DNA from: an uncultured Bacteroidales bacterium
GTDB taxonomy: Bacteria > Bacteroidota > Bacteroidia > Bacteroidales > UBA11471
DNA: 64,000 bases
NCBI GenBank assembly: GCA_947625885.1
Contig: CANQQA010000003.1
Span: 1-64,000, forward strand
Reading direction: 5' to 3'
The translations under genes were made by a program, and so were the position numbers. The notes under the pieces were generated by a model. The model was given only the letters and a program-made list of their open reading frames with translations. It had not been told where the DNA came from and ran no database searches. Shown here in pieces: positions 50,709-60,301 of the stretch (position 1 is the first letter of the stretch; each line of letters opens with the position of its first letter).

Positions 50709-53700
50709 ATGAAATTTTCAGAACTCTTGCAAAAACGTGTTTTGGTGCTCGACGGAGCGATGGGTACCATGATACAGCAATATGCGCCGACGGAAAAGGA
50801 TTTTCGGGGCGACCGCTTTGCCGATGCCGAAATCTTGCAGAAAGGCAACAACGACCTGCTCTGTCTCACGCAGCCGCATATCATTTCGTCGATACACGAA
50901 GCCTATCTCGATGCGGGAGCCGACATCATAGAAACCGATTCGTTCAATGCCACGACCGTTTCGCTGGGCGACTACGGCATGCAGGCGTATGCCGCCGAGA
51001 TAAACCGTGCGGCGGCGCAGCTTGCCCGTGCCGCTGCCGACAAATATACGGCGCTCACGCCCGACAAGCCCCGTTTCGTGGCAGGCTCCATAGGACCTAC
51101 GAACAAGACCTGTTCCATGTCGCCCGACGTGAGCGACCCCGCTTACCGCGCCGTTACTTTCGACACGCTTGCCGATGCCTATCGCGAGCAGATAGCGGCG
51201 TTGATAGAAGGGGGCGTCGATGTGCTGCTCATCGAAACCGTTTTCGATACGCTCAACGCCAAAGCCGCGCTTTTCGCTGCCGACGATGCCATGCAGGCGT
51301 GCGGCAGGCAGCTGCCCGTCATGCTGTCGCTGACGCTTTCCGACGCGGGCGGACGCACCCTGTCGGGTCAGACGTTGGAGGCTTTTCTCGCTTCGGTGAG
51401 CCACGCCCCGATTTTCTCGGTGGGACTGAACTGCTCGTTCGGCGCGCGCGACATGAAACCCTTTCTGCAACAGTTGGCGCAGACGGCTCCTTACTATATT
51501 TCGGCTTATCCCAATGCCGGACTGCCCAACCGCTTCGGACAATACGACGAAACGCCGGAAACGATGGCGGTGCAGGTGCAGGAGTTTCTCGACGGCGGGT
51601 GGGTCAATATCATAGGCGGCTGCTGCGGCACCACGCCCGCCCATATCGCCGCCCTTGCCCGTATAGCGGAAAATGCCGAGCCGCACCGTCCGGTCGCGAA
51701 GAAGCACGAACTTTGTCTCTCGGGCTTGGAACCGCTGCGGGTCGTGCCCGAAAACAATTTCATCAATATCGGCGAACGCTGCAACGTTGCCGGTTCGCGC
51801 AAATTCCTGCGCCTTATTTCGGAAAAAAAATACGACGAAGCACTCGACATCGCCCGTAAACAGGTCGAAGCCGGCGCGCAGGTCATCGACATAAACATGG
51901 ACGACGCCATGCTCGATGCACGCAGCGAAATGGTGACATTCCTCAATCTCGTGGCATCAGACCCCGAAATATGCCGTGTGCCGGTGATGATAGACTCCTC
52001 GAAATGGGAGGTCATCGAAGCCGGATTGAAATGCGTGCAGGGAAAAGGCATCGTCAATTCCATCAGTCTCAAAGAGGGCGAAGCTGCGTTTCTTGCCCAT
52101 GCCCGACTGCTGCACCGGTTAGGGGCGGCGATGGTGGTCATGGCGTTCGACGAGAACGGGCAAGCCGATACGTTCGAGCGCAGAATCGCCGTTTGCCGGC
52201 GGGCATACGAACTGCTGCTCCGCGAGGGCATACCCGCCGAAGACATCATTTTCGACCCCAACGTGCTGGCGCTTGCCACCGGCATCGAGGCGCATCTCGA
52301 TTACGGGGTCGATTTCATTCGCGCTGTGGCGTGGATAAAGGAGAATCTGGCGGGAGCCAAAGTGAGCGGCGGTATCAGCAACCTGTCGTTTTCGTTTCGC
52401 GGCAACAACTACATACGCGAAGCCATGCACGCCGTATTCCTCTATCACGCCATACAGGCAGGCATGGATATGGCGATTGTCAATCCCGCTTCCGCCGTAA
52501 CCTATGCCGATATTCCGCCGGAGCTGACGACGTGCATCGAAGATGTCATCTTCAACCGCCGTCCCGATGCCACCGAGCGGTTGATTGCCGCTGCCGAAAA
52601 ATTGAAAGAGGAGCAGTCGCCCGCTGCCGGACAGCCGTCTGCCGCCGACCCGCGCGATGCCATGACGGTCGATGAACGTCTCGAATACGCCCTTGTCAAA
52701 GGCGTGGGCGACCATTTGGAAAGCGACCTGCTCGAAGCGCTGAAACTTTACGGCGACCCTGTAAAAATCATCGAAGAGCCGCTTATGGCGGGCATGAACA
52801 AGGTGGGTGCACTGTTCGGCGAGGGCAAGATGTTTCTGCCGCAGGTCGTCAAGACGGCGCGCACCATGAAACAGGCGGTCGCCATATTGCAGCCCTATAT
52901 ACAAAAACAAAAGCGCGACGCCGCAAGCGCAGGAAAAATATTGCTGGCTACCGTCAAGGGCGACGTGCACGACATCGGAAAAAACATCGTTTCCGTCGTG
53001 TTGGCTTGCAACAATTACGAAATCATCGACCTCGGCGTCATGGTGCCGGTCGAGACGATTATCGAAACGGCGATACGCGAAAAGGTCGATATTATCGGCG
53101 TGAGCGGATTGATAACCCCCTCGCTCGAAGAGATGTGCCGTGTGGCGGAGGCTATGGAAAAAGCCGGTTTGGACATTCCGCTGATGGTGGGAGGGGCGAC
53201 TACCTCGAAACTCCATACGGCGGTGAAGATAGCCCCCTGTTATCATGGCGCCGTCATTCATACGCGCGATGCGGCGCAGATGCCCGTTGCGGTCGCCCGC
53301 TGGCTTCGTGCCGATACGCGGGAGGCGTTTTTACAGGAGCTGCGGCAGGAGCAGGAAGCCCTGCGCCGTTCTGTCGAAAAGAGAGGGGAGGAGTTGTGCC
53401 CTATCGACGAAGCCGATGCCTGCGCCCCGAAAACCGATTGGTCGCAATATGCGCCGGTGGAGCCGCAGGAGGAGGGCATCGTCCGTGAAGATACGATTTC
53501 GCTGCAAGAGGCGCGAAAGTGCATCAATTGGAAATATTTCCTCCATACGTGGAAGTTGAGCGGAAAAGAACAGCCGCAGGAGCATACGTGCGAGCATTGC
53601 AAAAGCCGGCTTCCCGTGCAGCCCGCTACGGCGGAGCAGCAGAGCAAGACGCTCGAATCGCATCGGCTGGTTGCCGATGCGCAAAGCCTTCTCGACCGTT

Positions 53701-54392
53701 TGGAGAGTTCGGACGGCGATATGCGGCTGCGCGCCCGCTTCGGCATATTCCCTGCCAACAGCGACGGCAACGCCATTGTGCTGCACACCCCGCAGGGGGC
53801 GGTCGCGATACCCTGTTTGCGTCAGCAGCGGCGCAACGACGAAGGGCGCTATGTCGCGCTTTCCGATTATGTGATGCCCGCTGCCGAAAGACGCACCGAT
53901 TATGTCGGAGCATTCGTCGTAACGGTCGCTCCTGCATTCGTGCAGGAGGTGGAACGCTGCCGGCTCGCCGGCGATACTTACAATGCCCTGCTCTTGCAGT
54001 CGCTCGGCGACCGACTGGTCGAGGCGGCGACCGAATGGCTGCACTACCGCATACGCACGCACTACTGGGGATATGCACCTATGGAGAAACCCCATATCCC
54101 GTCGTTGCTTGCCCAGCACTATCAAGGCATACGACCGGCGGCAGGCTATCCCTCGCTGCCCGATCAGTCGCTCTGTTTCGAGTTGGATAAGATTCTCGAT
54201 TTCAGTCGTATCGGCGTTTCCGTTACCGAAAACGGCGCTATGTCGCCTGCCTCCACCATATCGGGACTGGTCATTGCCCACCCGCAGGCAGCCTATTTTT
54301 ATATAGGCGAAATCGACGACGAACAGCGCGAACGGTACTGCCGTGCGCGGGGCTACTCCGCAGCCGACTCCCGCAAGTGGCTCTCGGTCTGA
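50709..54392 (+). CDS. metH: Cobalamin-dependent methionine synthase
   Basis: A 1227-residue enzyme transferring a methyl group from methyltetrahydrofolate to homocysteine via cobalamin. Modules in order: homocysteine domain (1-320) with the zinc ligands in G-L-N-C-S and the GGCCGT motif (about 303-308); pterin-binding domain (about 345-600); helical cap (about 625-720); cobalamin-binding domain with the lower axial ligand in D-V-H-D-I-G (His754); and the SAM reactivation domain (about 900-1227, with [13 protein letters not shown]). I start at ATG 50709, just after a TATCTTTG -7 box at 50682-50689; no cobalamin riboswitch was recognised in the short leader. All modules are present. Confidence 0.95.
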   Translation: MKFSELLQKRVLVLDGAMGTMIQQYAPTEKDFRGDRFADAEILQKGNNDLLCLTQPHIISSIHEAYLDAGADIIETDSFNATTVSLGDYGMQAYAAEINRAAAQLARAAADKYTALTPDKPRFVAGSIGPTNKTCSMSPDVSDPAYRAVTFDTLADAYREQIAALIEGGVDVLLIETVFDTLNAKAALFAADDAMQACGRQLPVMLSLTLSDAGGRTLSGQTLEAFLASVSHAPIFSVGLNCSFGARDMKPFLQQLAQTAPYYISAYPNAGLPNRFGQYDETPETMAVQVQEFLDGGWVNIIGGCCGTTPAHIAALARIAENAEPHRPVAKKHELCLSGLEPLRVVPENNFINIGERCNVAGSRKFLRLISEKKYDEALDIARKQVEAGAQVIDINMDDAMLDARSEMVTFLNLVASDPEICRVPVMIDSSKWEVIEAGLKCVQGKGIVNSISLKEGEAAFLAHARLLHRLGAAMVVMAFDENGQADTFERRIAVCRRAYELLLREGIPAEDIIFDPNVLALATGIEAHLDYGVDFIRAVAWIKENLAGAKVSGGISNLSFSFRGNNYIREAMHAVFLYHAIQAGMDMAIVNPASAVTYADIPPELTTCIEDVIFNRRPDATERLIAAAEKLKEEQSPAAGQPSAADPRDAMTVDERLEYALVKGVGDHLESDLLEALKLYGDPVKIIEEPLMAGMNKVGALFGEGKMFLPQVVKTARTMKQAVAILQPYIQKQKRDAASAGKILLATVKGDVHDIGKNIVSVVLACNNYEIIDLGVMVPVETIIETAIREKVDIIGVSGLITPSLEEMCRVAEAMEKAGLDIPLMVGGATTSKLHTAVKIAPCYHGAVIHTRDAAQMPVAVARWLRADTREAFLQELRQEQEALRRSVEKRGEELCPIDEADACAPKTDWSQYAPVEPQEEGIVREDTISLQEARKCINWKYFLHTWKLSGKEQPQEHTCEHCKSRLPVQPATAEQQSKTLESHRLVADAQSLLDRLESSDGDMRLRARFGIFPANSDGNAIVLHTPQGAVAIPCLRQQRRNDEGRYVALSDYVMPAAERRTDYVGAFVVTVAPAFVQEVERCRLAGDTYNALLLQSLGDRLVEAATEWLHYRIRTHYWGYAPMEKPHIPSLLAQHYQGIRPAAGYPSLPDQSLCFELDKILDFSRIGVSVTENGAMSPASTISGLVIAHPQAAYFYIGEIDDEQRERYCRARGYSAADSRKWLSV

Positions 54393-54450
54393 CGACAATT
54401 GAACCAATGAAAAAATAACGTGTTGTATTATCATTGAAAAATCAGTTACT

Positions 54451-54954
54451 ATGGCAACAATCACTTTCTTGGGCAATCCCCTGCATACCTGCGGCGAACT
54501 GCCGGCAGTCGGCTCGCAAGCTCCGGCGTTCGAGCTGGTACGGGGCGACCTTTCCGTGTTGAAATCCGGCGATCTTGCGGGAAAACGCCTCGTGTTGAAT
54601 ATCTTTCCGAGCCTCGACACCGGCGTGTGCGCCACTTCGGTGCGCAAGTTCAATCAACTGGCGGCAGCGATGGAAAACACCGTCGTCCTCGCCATATCCA
54701 AAGACCTGCCGTTTGCGCAGAGCCGTTTTTGCACCGTTGAAAATATTGCCGGTGTCGTACCCTTGTCGGCATTCCGTTCCGACAAATTTGCCGAGCAATA
54801 CGGCGTCGGGATAATCGACGGAGCCATGCAAGGCTTGTTGGCGCGTGCCGTCGTGGTCATCGACACGACGGGCAAAGTCGTTTACACCGAGTTGGTGCCG
54901 GAAATCGCGCAAGAACCCGATTACGATTCCGTTCTTGCCGCTTTGAAAAAATGA
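54451..54954 (+). CDS. tpx: Thiol peroxidase
   Basis: A 167-residue 2-Cys peroxiredoxin of the Tpx (atypical) class that reduces hydroperoxides using thioredoxin. The peroxidatic cysteine is Cys60 in S-L-D-T-G-V-C-A-T-S-V and the resolving cysteine Cys94 in S-R-F-C-T-V, matching the spacing of E. coli Tpx. Acts in the cytoplasm or periplasm; no signal peptide is seen. A TATCATTG, one mismatch from the -7 consensus, lies at 54429-54436. A strong terminator follows. Confidence 0.95.
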   Translation: MATITFLGNPLHTCGELPAVGSQAPAFELVRGDLSVLKSGDLAGKRLVLNIFPSLDTGVCATSVRKFNQLAAAMENTVVLAISKDLPFAQSRFCTVENIAGVVPLSAFRSDKFAEQYGVGIIDGAMQGLLARAVVVIDTTGKVVYTELVPEIAQEPDYDSVLAALKK

Positions 54955-54975
54955 GGCGATATTGGCATTTAAGCA

Positions 54976-55010
54976 AAAGCCCCGTCCGACCAGATGTCGG
55001 ACGGGGCTTT
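54976..55010. terminator. Bidirectional terminator between tpx and the S46 peptidase
   Basis: A perfect 14-bp stem (54976-54989 with 54997-55010) with a 7-nt loop and A/T-rich flanks, serving convergent genes. Confidence 0.88.
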
Positions 55011-55034
55011 CGGCTATTGAGATAAATACGTTTG

Positions 55035-57194
55035 TCAGCGGACGATAGTCATTTCGTCGATAAGATTTTTGGCACCGGCATATTTGTCGATGATGAAGAG
55101 TATATAACGTATATCGACGTTGATGCAGCGCTGCAATCCTTTTTCGAAAACGATGTCGCCGCTCATGGCTTCCCAGTTGCCGTCGAAAGCCGCGCCTATC
55201 AGTTCGCCGTTGGCGTTGATGACGGGGCTGCCCGAGTTGCCGCCGGTGATGTCGTTGTTGCTCAGGAAGCAGATAGGCAGTTCGCCGTTAGGCATGGCAT
55301 ATTCGCCGAAATCTTTTTGGTATATCAACTCCTTCAATCGAGCCGGCACGACAAATTCCCAGTTGTCGGGGTCTTCTTTTTCGAGTATGCCTCGTTGTGT
55401 CGTGTAGAAGTCGTATTGCACGCCGTCGGCGGGAGAGTAGGGCAGTACGTTGCCGTATGTGAGGCGTATCGTGAAATTGGCGTCGGGATAGGTCGGCGCA
55501 TCGCCTGCCATTTTGAGCAGCCCTTGAATATATGTTTTTTTCGCCTTTGTCAGCCGCCGGCTCAGCGGGCGGAGTTGTGCGTTGAGTTCGTTCCATTTGT
55601 TTACGAACGAATTGCGCTGCATCACGAGCAGGTCGTTTTTCAACACTTTTGCCGACGGCTTCTTGCAGAATTTTTCGAAGTTGGCATCGCTGGCGAAGAC
55701 GGAAGTTTCGAACGCATCATCGACGAAACGGTCGATGTCGCCTTTGTACTTCTTGTCGATGAAGTTGAAAATTTCGATTCTGTCTTTCTCCGGCACGGCA
55801 TCGCGATAGGCTTTGAGCATGGCTTTGGTTACGCGGCGATCGACTTGCCGGTTGTAGTCTTTGTCGGCGAATCGGGCATACCCTTCTTTCACGGCTTGCA
55901 GCAGCGTATCGGCTTTGGCTTTGTCTTTTTCTTCGAGTGCTTTTATCAGCATTCCCGTAGGAGGTATTTTTATGCACTCTATGGCGATATTGACACCTTC
56001 GAGCAGTTGGTTGTAGAGGTAATCGACAGCCGACAGTTCGCCCATAATAGCTTCGATGCTGTCGAGTGCGGCGATGTATTCGGGGCGGTTGTTGGCGGCA
56101 GCCCACAGGCGCAGCGCCTCTTCCTGTTTTTGTTTGTCGCCGATGACGTCGAGTTTGTCGATGCCGCGATTCATGCCGATAGCGTTTTTATGGTAGTTGC
56201 TCGAATGGGCGTATTTGCTGGAATACTGTATGCGCACGGCGGGGTCGGCAAGCATCTCGTCGAGCATCTCTTTCTGGCGAACGCCGCGCATATTGATGCG
56301 GGTGGCGTTTTCGACGTCGCGCATCTCCTTCACCTCCCACGACGTAAAGTAGCGGTTGGTCGTGCCCGGAAAGCCCATAATCATGGTGTAGTCGTTTTCC
56401 TGCACCCCTTTGAGCGAAATGTTGAAGTAGCGTTTGGGTTTCATCGGCACGTTGTCGGCGCTGTACATGGCGGGCTTGCCGTCGGGAGCGGTGTAGACGC
56501 GGAAGAGCGAGAAGTCGCCCGTATGGCGCGGCCACATCCAGTTGTCGGTGTCGGCGCCGAATTTTCCGATGGACGAGGGCGGTGCGCCTACCATGCGCAC
56601 GTCGTTATATACCGTTTGCACGAACAGGAAAAAGCGATTGCCGCCGTAGAAAGGTTTGATGACCACTTCGGCAAACGGGTTTTCGGTAAGAAATTCCTCG
56701 CCGATATATTCGCGGGCTTTTTCGTTGAGAAATGCGGCGTTGTAGGCATTCATTTCGTCGCCCGATTCTTCTATGGCTTTATTGACATAGTCGGTTACTT
56801 CTTCGATTTTGTCGATGAAGCGCACTTGCAATCCGGGTGTGGGCAGCTCTTGGCTTTTGTCCATTGCCCAGAAGCCGTCGGTCAGATAGTCGTGTTCCAC
56901 GCTGCTGTGTTGCTGTATGGCATCGTAGCCGCAGTGGTGATTGGTGAGTATCAACCCTTCGGACGAGATGACTTCGCCGGTGCAGCCTCCGCCGAAAATC
57001 ACGACGGCATCTTTCAGCGACGTCGAATCGGGAGCGTAAATGTCGCCTACGTCCATGAGCAGACCCGCTTTTTTCAGTTGTTCGCTGTTCTGTTGTTTCA
57101 GAAAGGGCAGGAGCCACATTCCTTCGTCGGCAGCGACGGGCATTGCCGAGGCGGCGGCGAGCAGGAGCGATACGAGAATGTTTTTTTGTTTCAT
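55035..57194 (-). CDS. S46 dipeptidyl-peptidase, DPP7 type
   Basis: A 719-residue periplasmic serine peptidase (signal peptide about 1-22). S46 hallmarks are E-G-M-W-L-L-P near the mature N-terminus, the catalytic His in TNHHCGYDAIQ (His86/87), and the catalytic Ser in GGNSGSPVIN (about Ser654). The residue discriminating subtypes is glycine at about 672 (A-F-D-G-N-W-E), as in DPP7, rather than the arginine of acidic-specific DPP11. It would release dipeptides with hydrophobic P1 residues. Last of four co-directional genes, 26 nt after the SDR gene. Confidence 0.92.
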   Translation of the reverse strand: MKQKNILVSLLLAAASAMPVAADEGMWLLPFLKQQNSEQLKKAGLLMDVGDIYAPDSTSLKDAVVIFGGGCTGEVISSEGLILTNHHCGYDAIQQHSSVEHDYLTDGFWAMDKSQELPTPGLQVRFIDKIEEVTDYVNKAIEESGDEMNAYNAAFLNEKAREYIGEEFLTENPFAEVVIKPFYGGNRFFLFVQTVYNDVRMVGAPPSSIGKFGADTDNWMWPRHTGDFSLFRVYTAPDGKPAMYSADNVPMKPKRYFNISLKGVQENDYTMIMGFPGTTNRYFTSWEVKEMRDVENATRINMRGVRQKEMLDEMLADPAVRIQYSSKYAHSSNYHKNAIGMNRGIDKLDVIGDKQKQEEALRLWAAANNRPEYIAALDSIEAIMGELSAVDYLYNQLLEGVNIAIECIKIPPTGMLIKALEEKDKAKADTLLQAVKEGYARFADKDYNRQVDRRVTKAMLKAYRDAVPEKDRIEIFNFIDKKYKGDIDRFVDDAFETSVFASDANFEKFCKKPSAKVLKNDLLVMQRNSFVNKWNELNAQLRPLSRRLTKAKKTYIQGLLKMAGDAPTYPDANFTIRLTYGNVLPYSPADGVQYDFYTTQRGILEKEDPDNWEFVVPARLKELIYQKDFGEYAMPNGELPICFLSNNDITGGNSGSPVINANGELIGAAFDGNWEAMSGDIVFEKGLQRCINVDIRYILFIIDKYAGAKNLIDEMTIVR

Positions 57195-57220
57195 AATCTT
57201 GTTAGGTTATGGTTGTTTTT

Positions 57221-58069
57221 TTACAGATAGTTGCGGACTATTTTTTCGGTCTCGTCCCATAACGTTCGGCGCATGGGGTGGTGCAGGAATTTGTCTGACA
57301 GGTGTTTCACTTTGCAGCTGGCGTTGAGCGTGCCTGTGCGTCCCTCTGCCTCTTTGTCGAGCAGCAGTCCGATGGCGGTGGCGGCGCCTTTGCGCGGTGT
57401 GCGTATGAACGGACGGAAAAAGAGGTCGCATAGCGGGTCGACAATCCACGAGTGCATTCTGATAATGTCCGTCGATACGATGCCCGGGTCGGCGGCGTTT
57501 ACCGTGATGCCCTGCTCTTTCACGCGGTCGGCGAGTTCGAGGGTGAACAGCGTCAGCGCCAGTTTCGTGTTGCTGTATATGGGAATGCGCCAGAAACCGC
57601 CTTTGCGTCCGTGCGTAAAAAAGTCGGGCAGGTCTATCCTGCCAATGGCGTAGGTGCACGACACCATGTTTACGATGCGGCTGCCCTTGCCCATGAGCGG
57701 GAGCAGTTTGCGGGTGAGCAGGTAGGGGGCTACGTAGTTTACGCTGGTGATGTTCGACAGGTGGTCTTCGGTTTCGATATGGCGCGGGTCGAGCGTGCCG
57801 GCGTTGTTCATCAGCAGGCTTATCGGCTCGCCCCGTTCCAGCAGCCGGTCGGCAAAAGCCTTGACCGATGCCAGCGAACTGAGGTTTATTTCCTGAATTT
57901 CTATTTTGTCGTTTCCGGTTTCGGCAACGATTCGTTGGCGTTTCGTTTCCGCCTTTTCCTTGTCGAAGCACGCCATGACGATGCGGAATCCTTTCCGAGC
58001 TGCGGCAAGGGTTATTTCCGTACCCATGCCTCCGTCGGCGCCGGTGATGACGGCTAATTTCTCTTTCAT
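57221..58069 (-). CDS. SDR-family oxidoreductase, candidate 3-beta-hydroxysteroid dehydrogenase
   Basis: A 282-residue short-chain dehydrogenase. NAD(P) motif T-G-A-D-G-G-M-G (9-16), N-N-A-G (88-91), and the catalytic Ser137, Tyr165, Lys169 (Y-S-N-T-K) are all present. Its place behind an old-yellow-enzyme-type reductase and a steroid 5-alpha-reductase homologue suggests that it reduces a 3-oxo group in a steroid or bile acid. The enzyme class is seen in sequence; the substrate is inferred from context only. Confidence 0.85.
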   Translation of the reverse strand: MKEKLAVITGADGGMGTEITLAAARKGFRIVMACFDKEKAETKRQRIVAETGNDKIEIQEINLSSLASVKAFADRLLERGEPISLLMNNAGTLDPRHIETEDHLSNITSVNYVAPYLLTRKLLPLMGKGSRIVNMVSCTYAIGRIDLPDFFTHGRKGGFWRIPIYSNTKLALTLFTLELADRVKEQGITVNAADPGIVSTDIIRMHSWIVDPLCDLFFRPFIRTPRKGAATAIGLLLDKEAEGRTGTLNASCKVKHLSDKFLHHPMRRTLWDETEKIVRNYL

Positions 58070-58115
58070 CTTTTTCGATATATCGCGACCGCCCGCCGCG
58101 ACGACGGGGCGGCGG

Positions 58116-59333
58116 TTATTTGTATTCGAGTTTTTCGATTTCTTTTTTCAGACAGGCGGGCAGATCGTCTACTTTGTGGTGGCAAGCCATTTCTATGGTG
58201 TACATGCGTCCGATGCAGTAGTTGCTGTGTCCGCAGCTGTTGCGGGCGTTTTCTTCGCGTGCCATGCGGTTCACGAAGTCGGGTTCGTTCAGCAGGGCGC
58301 GAGCCATTTGCACGCACTCGAAACCGTCGTTCAGCACCTCGTCTATCTTTTCGCGGGAAATCAGTCCGCCCACATATACCAGCGGAATTTTTATCTCTTT
58401 GCGGAACAGCAGCGCGTCGTCGAGGAAATAAGCCTCTTTGAACGGCACGGTCGGCACCATCATGTGTCCGAACATACGCACGCCGTATTTCAGCCACCAG
58501 CAGTCCATGTAGTGGGTCATCGTCTTGATAGGCATGGCGCCGCGCATCACGTACATGGGCGCTTTGCTCACGAAGCCGCCGCTCAGTACGATAGCATGTA
58601 CGCCCGACTGTTCGAGTCGTTTGGCGACTTGCAGCGTTTCGTCTATCTCCATGCCGCCTTTGAAACCGTCGCGCATATTCATCTTCACGAACACGGCGAG
58701 GTCGCTGCCGGCAGCCTTCATCACCTCCTCGATGCACATATCCATGAATCGCATACGGTTTTCGAGCGAGCCGCCGTATTCATCTTTGCGGTGGTTGGTG
58801 TAGGGCGAGAGAAACTGGCTGATGAGGTAGCCGTGTCCGGCGTGTATTTCTACCGCGTCGAAACCCGCTTCGCGTGCCAGCCGCACGGCATTGCCGAAGT
58901 TTTTCGCCATTTCGGGCAGTTCCTCTTTGCGCATGCCCCGCACGAGGGTGGGCGAGTAGATGTTGAATCCGCTCGACGCCGAGATAGGTGTTTCGCCGCA
59001 GATTTTTTTGTGCGACATGTTGCCGCAGTGTCCCAACTGTATCGACACGGCTGCACCCGAGCGATGTATATCGTCGGTGATTTCGCGCAGACCCGGCACG
59101 ATTTCGGGGCGCATCCAAAGCTGCCGGTCGAACGACAGCCCGCTCCGGCACACTGCCGCATAGGCAATGGTGGTCATGCCCACGCCGCCGTCGGCTACCG
59201 ATTTGTGGTAGTCGTGCAGCATCTGCGACGGCACGTTGCCCGGACACATACTTTCGAAAGCCGCCGAGCGTATGGTGCGGTTGCGCAGCGTCAGCGGACC
59301 TATGGTAATCGGGGTGAACAGTTTTGATTCCAT
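58116..59333 (-). CDS. NADH:flavin oxidoreductase (OYE family), candidate 5-beta-reductase
   Basis: A 405-residue old-yellow-enzyme-type FMN protein, single-domain without the C-terminal pyridine-nucleotide module of the larger enoate reductases. Visible are FTPITIGPLTLRNR, the barrel landmarks (VSIQLGHCGN and VEIHAGHGYLISQFLSP), and the phosphate-binding QMARALL segment. Cysteines 367, 373 and 384 (C-G-H-S-N-Y-C, then M-A-C) lie where related enzymes bind a 4Fe-4S cluster, though the spacing differs. It follows the 5-alpha-reductase-like gene by 12 nt. A C4-C5 steroid-reductase role is inferred. Confidence 0.85.
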   Translation of the reverse strand: MESKLFTPITIGPLTLRNRTIRSAAFESMCPGNVPSQMLHDYHKSVADGGVGMTTIAYAAVCRSGLSFDRQLWMRPEIVPGLREITDDIHRSGAAVSIQLGHCGNMSHKKICGETPISASSGFNIYSPTLVRGMRKEELPEMAKNFGNAVRLAREAGFDAVEIHAGHGYLISQFLSPYTNHRKDEYGGSLENRMRFMDMCIEEVMKAAGSDLAVFVKMNMRDGFKGGMEIDETLQVAKRLEQSGVHAIVLSGGFVSKAPMYVMRGAMPIKTMTHYMDCWWLKYGVRMFGHMMVPTVPFKEAYFLDDALLFRKEIKIPLVYVGGLISREKIDEVLNDGFECVQMARALLNEPDFVNRMAREENARNSCGHSNYCIGRMYTIEMACHHKVDDLPACLKKEIEKLEYK

Positions 59334-59345
59334 GATAATGACAGG

Positions 59346-60107
59346 TTAGTATATAAATGGGAATATGCGTTTCCGGCGACCTACTTCGTCGCCGAACTCG
59401 GTTTTGTAGCGTTTGTAAATGGCATCGGCGCGCGGCACGAGGTTGGCGAATGTCCACCATACGAACACCGCTCCCGCTGCCGACCATGTGAGCAGCGCAA
59501 AGCCCGTCCACTCCACGATTTCGCCGAAATAGTTTGCCGATGTTACGTAGCGGTACAGCCCTTTGGCGGGCAGGTAGTGGCGTGTGTCGCCCGGGCGGCG
59601 CAGGTGGCGTATCACGTTGTCGGAGTGCAGGTTGATGCCCATGCCTATGAAAAACAGCACCGTCCCCGCGATGAATTGCGGCGTTCGCAGCCAAGCCACC
59701 GTGTAGCGGTCGGCAGGCGCCAGATAGAAAAGCCATTCGCCCTGCATCACGCCGTTGAGCACGTTGAACACGATGCCCATTGCCATGATGGCTATCGGCA
59801 TGCGGCTCTTGCCTTTCATCAGCAGGGGAAATATGAACGAGCGCTGGAAGTAGTGCAGCTGGAATAGCAGAAAGCAAATCAGCGGCACCGTGTCGGTGCG
59901 CCGGTCGGAGTTCCACCACAGCAGGCACATCACCGCGAACACCGGCGCTTCCATCAGCACCCATGCCGTTTTGTTGTTGATGCTTATGCCCCAGCGGCTG
60001 TCGCGAAACATGCCGTATCCCGCTTTCACGAAATAGAGGGCGATGAATACCACGAGAGCCGTCCCGCTCATCGCCCACAGAAAAATATCGAATTGCGCTG
60101 CATTCAT
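59346..60107 (-). CDS. Steroid 5-alpha-reductase-family membrane protein
   Basis: A 253-residue integral membrane protein of the 3-oxo-5-alpha-steroid 4-dehydrogenase family, similar in length to human SRD5A1 (259 aa). About six hydrophobic spans; the C-terminal signature is complete: R-Y-V-T-S-A-N-Y-F-G-E-I-V-E-W-T-G-F, F-A-N-L-V-P-R-A, and the terminal I-F-P-F-I-Y. ATG 60107 is preferred to the longer frame because the TATCTTTG -7 box (60154-60161) lies between the two starts. First gene of the four-gene unit ending with the DPP7-type peptidase. Confidence 0.88.
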   Translation of the reverse strand: MNAAQFDIFLWAMSGTALVVFIALYFVKAGYGMFRDSRWGISINNKTAWVLMEAPVFAVMCLLWWNSDRRTDTVPLICFLLFQLHYFQRSFIFPLLMKGKSRMPIAIMAMGIVFNVLNGVMQGEWLFYLAPADRYTVAWLRTPQFIAGTVLFFIGMGINLHSDNVIRHLRRPGDTRHYLPAKGLYRYVTSANYFGEIVEWTGFALLTWSAAGAVFVWWTFANLVPRADAIYKRYKTEFGDEVGRRKRIFPFIY

Positions 60108-60153
60108 GACGAAGAATTTTTGTCCGGACTGTTCCGGAAACGAAAACCGCTTG

Positions 60154-60161
60154 CAAAGATA
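60154..60161 (-). promoter_or_regulatory. -7 element of the steroid-reductase operon
   Basis: TATCTTTG on the minus strand, about 47 nt before the ATG at 60107; no clear -33 TTTG. Everything between this point and 55035 runs on the same strand without an internal terminator. Confidence 0.55.
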
Positions 60162-60212
60162 ATGAAAATTTCTTTCGTTCATCGTTTTATCTCCATTTTG
60201 CAGGAAGGAAAT

Positions 60213-60246
60213 AAAAGCCGCCCCGCCATTCACATGGCAGGGCGGC
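60213..60246 (-). terminator. Terminator of the second BspA-like gene
   Basis: On the minus strand a 13-bp stem with loop GTGA followed by T-run, almost identical to the hairpin at 11129-11165. The preceding ~60 nt up to the stop codon are also similar to the end of the first BspA-like gene. Confidence 0.88.
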
Positions 60247-60301
60247 GCGTCCGGATTATTTACAACAATTTTTTCTATGCTCTTTTGCTGTAATATTCGT
60301 G

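Noticed and set aside
55032-57230. A 732-codon plus-strand frame opposite the S46 peptidase gene
   Set aside because: The opposite strand encodes a complete DPP7-type enzyme with catalytic residues; the plus frame is low-complexity Phe/Val/His-rich shadow sequence.
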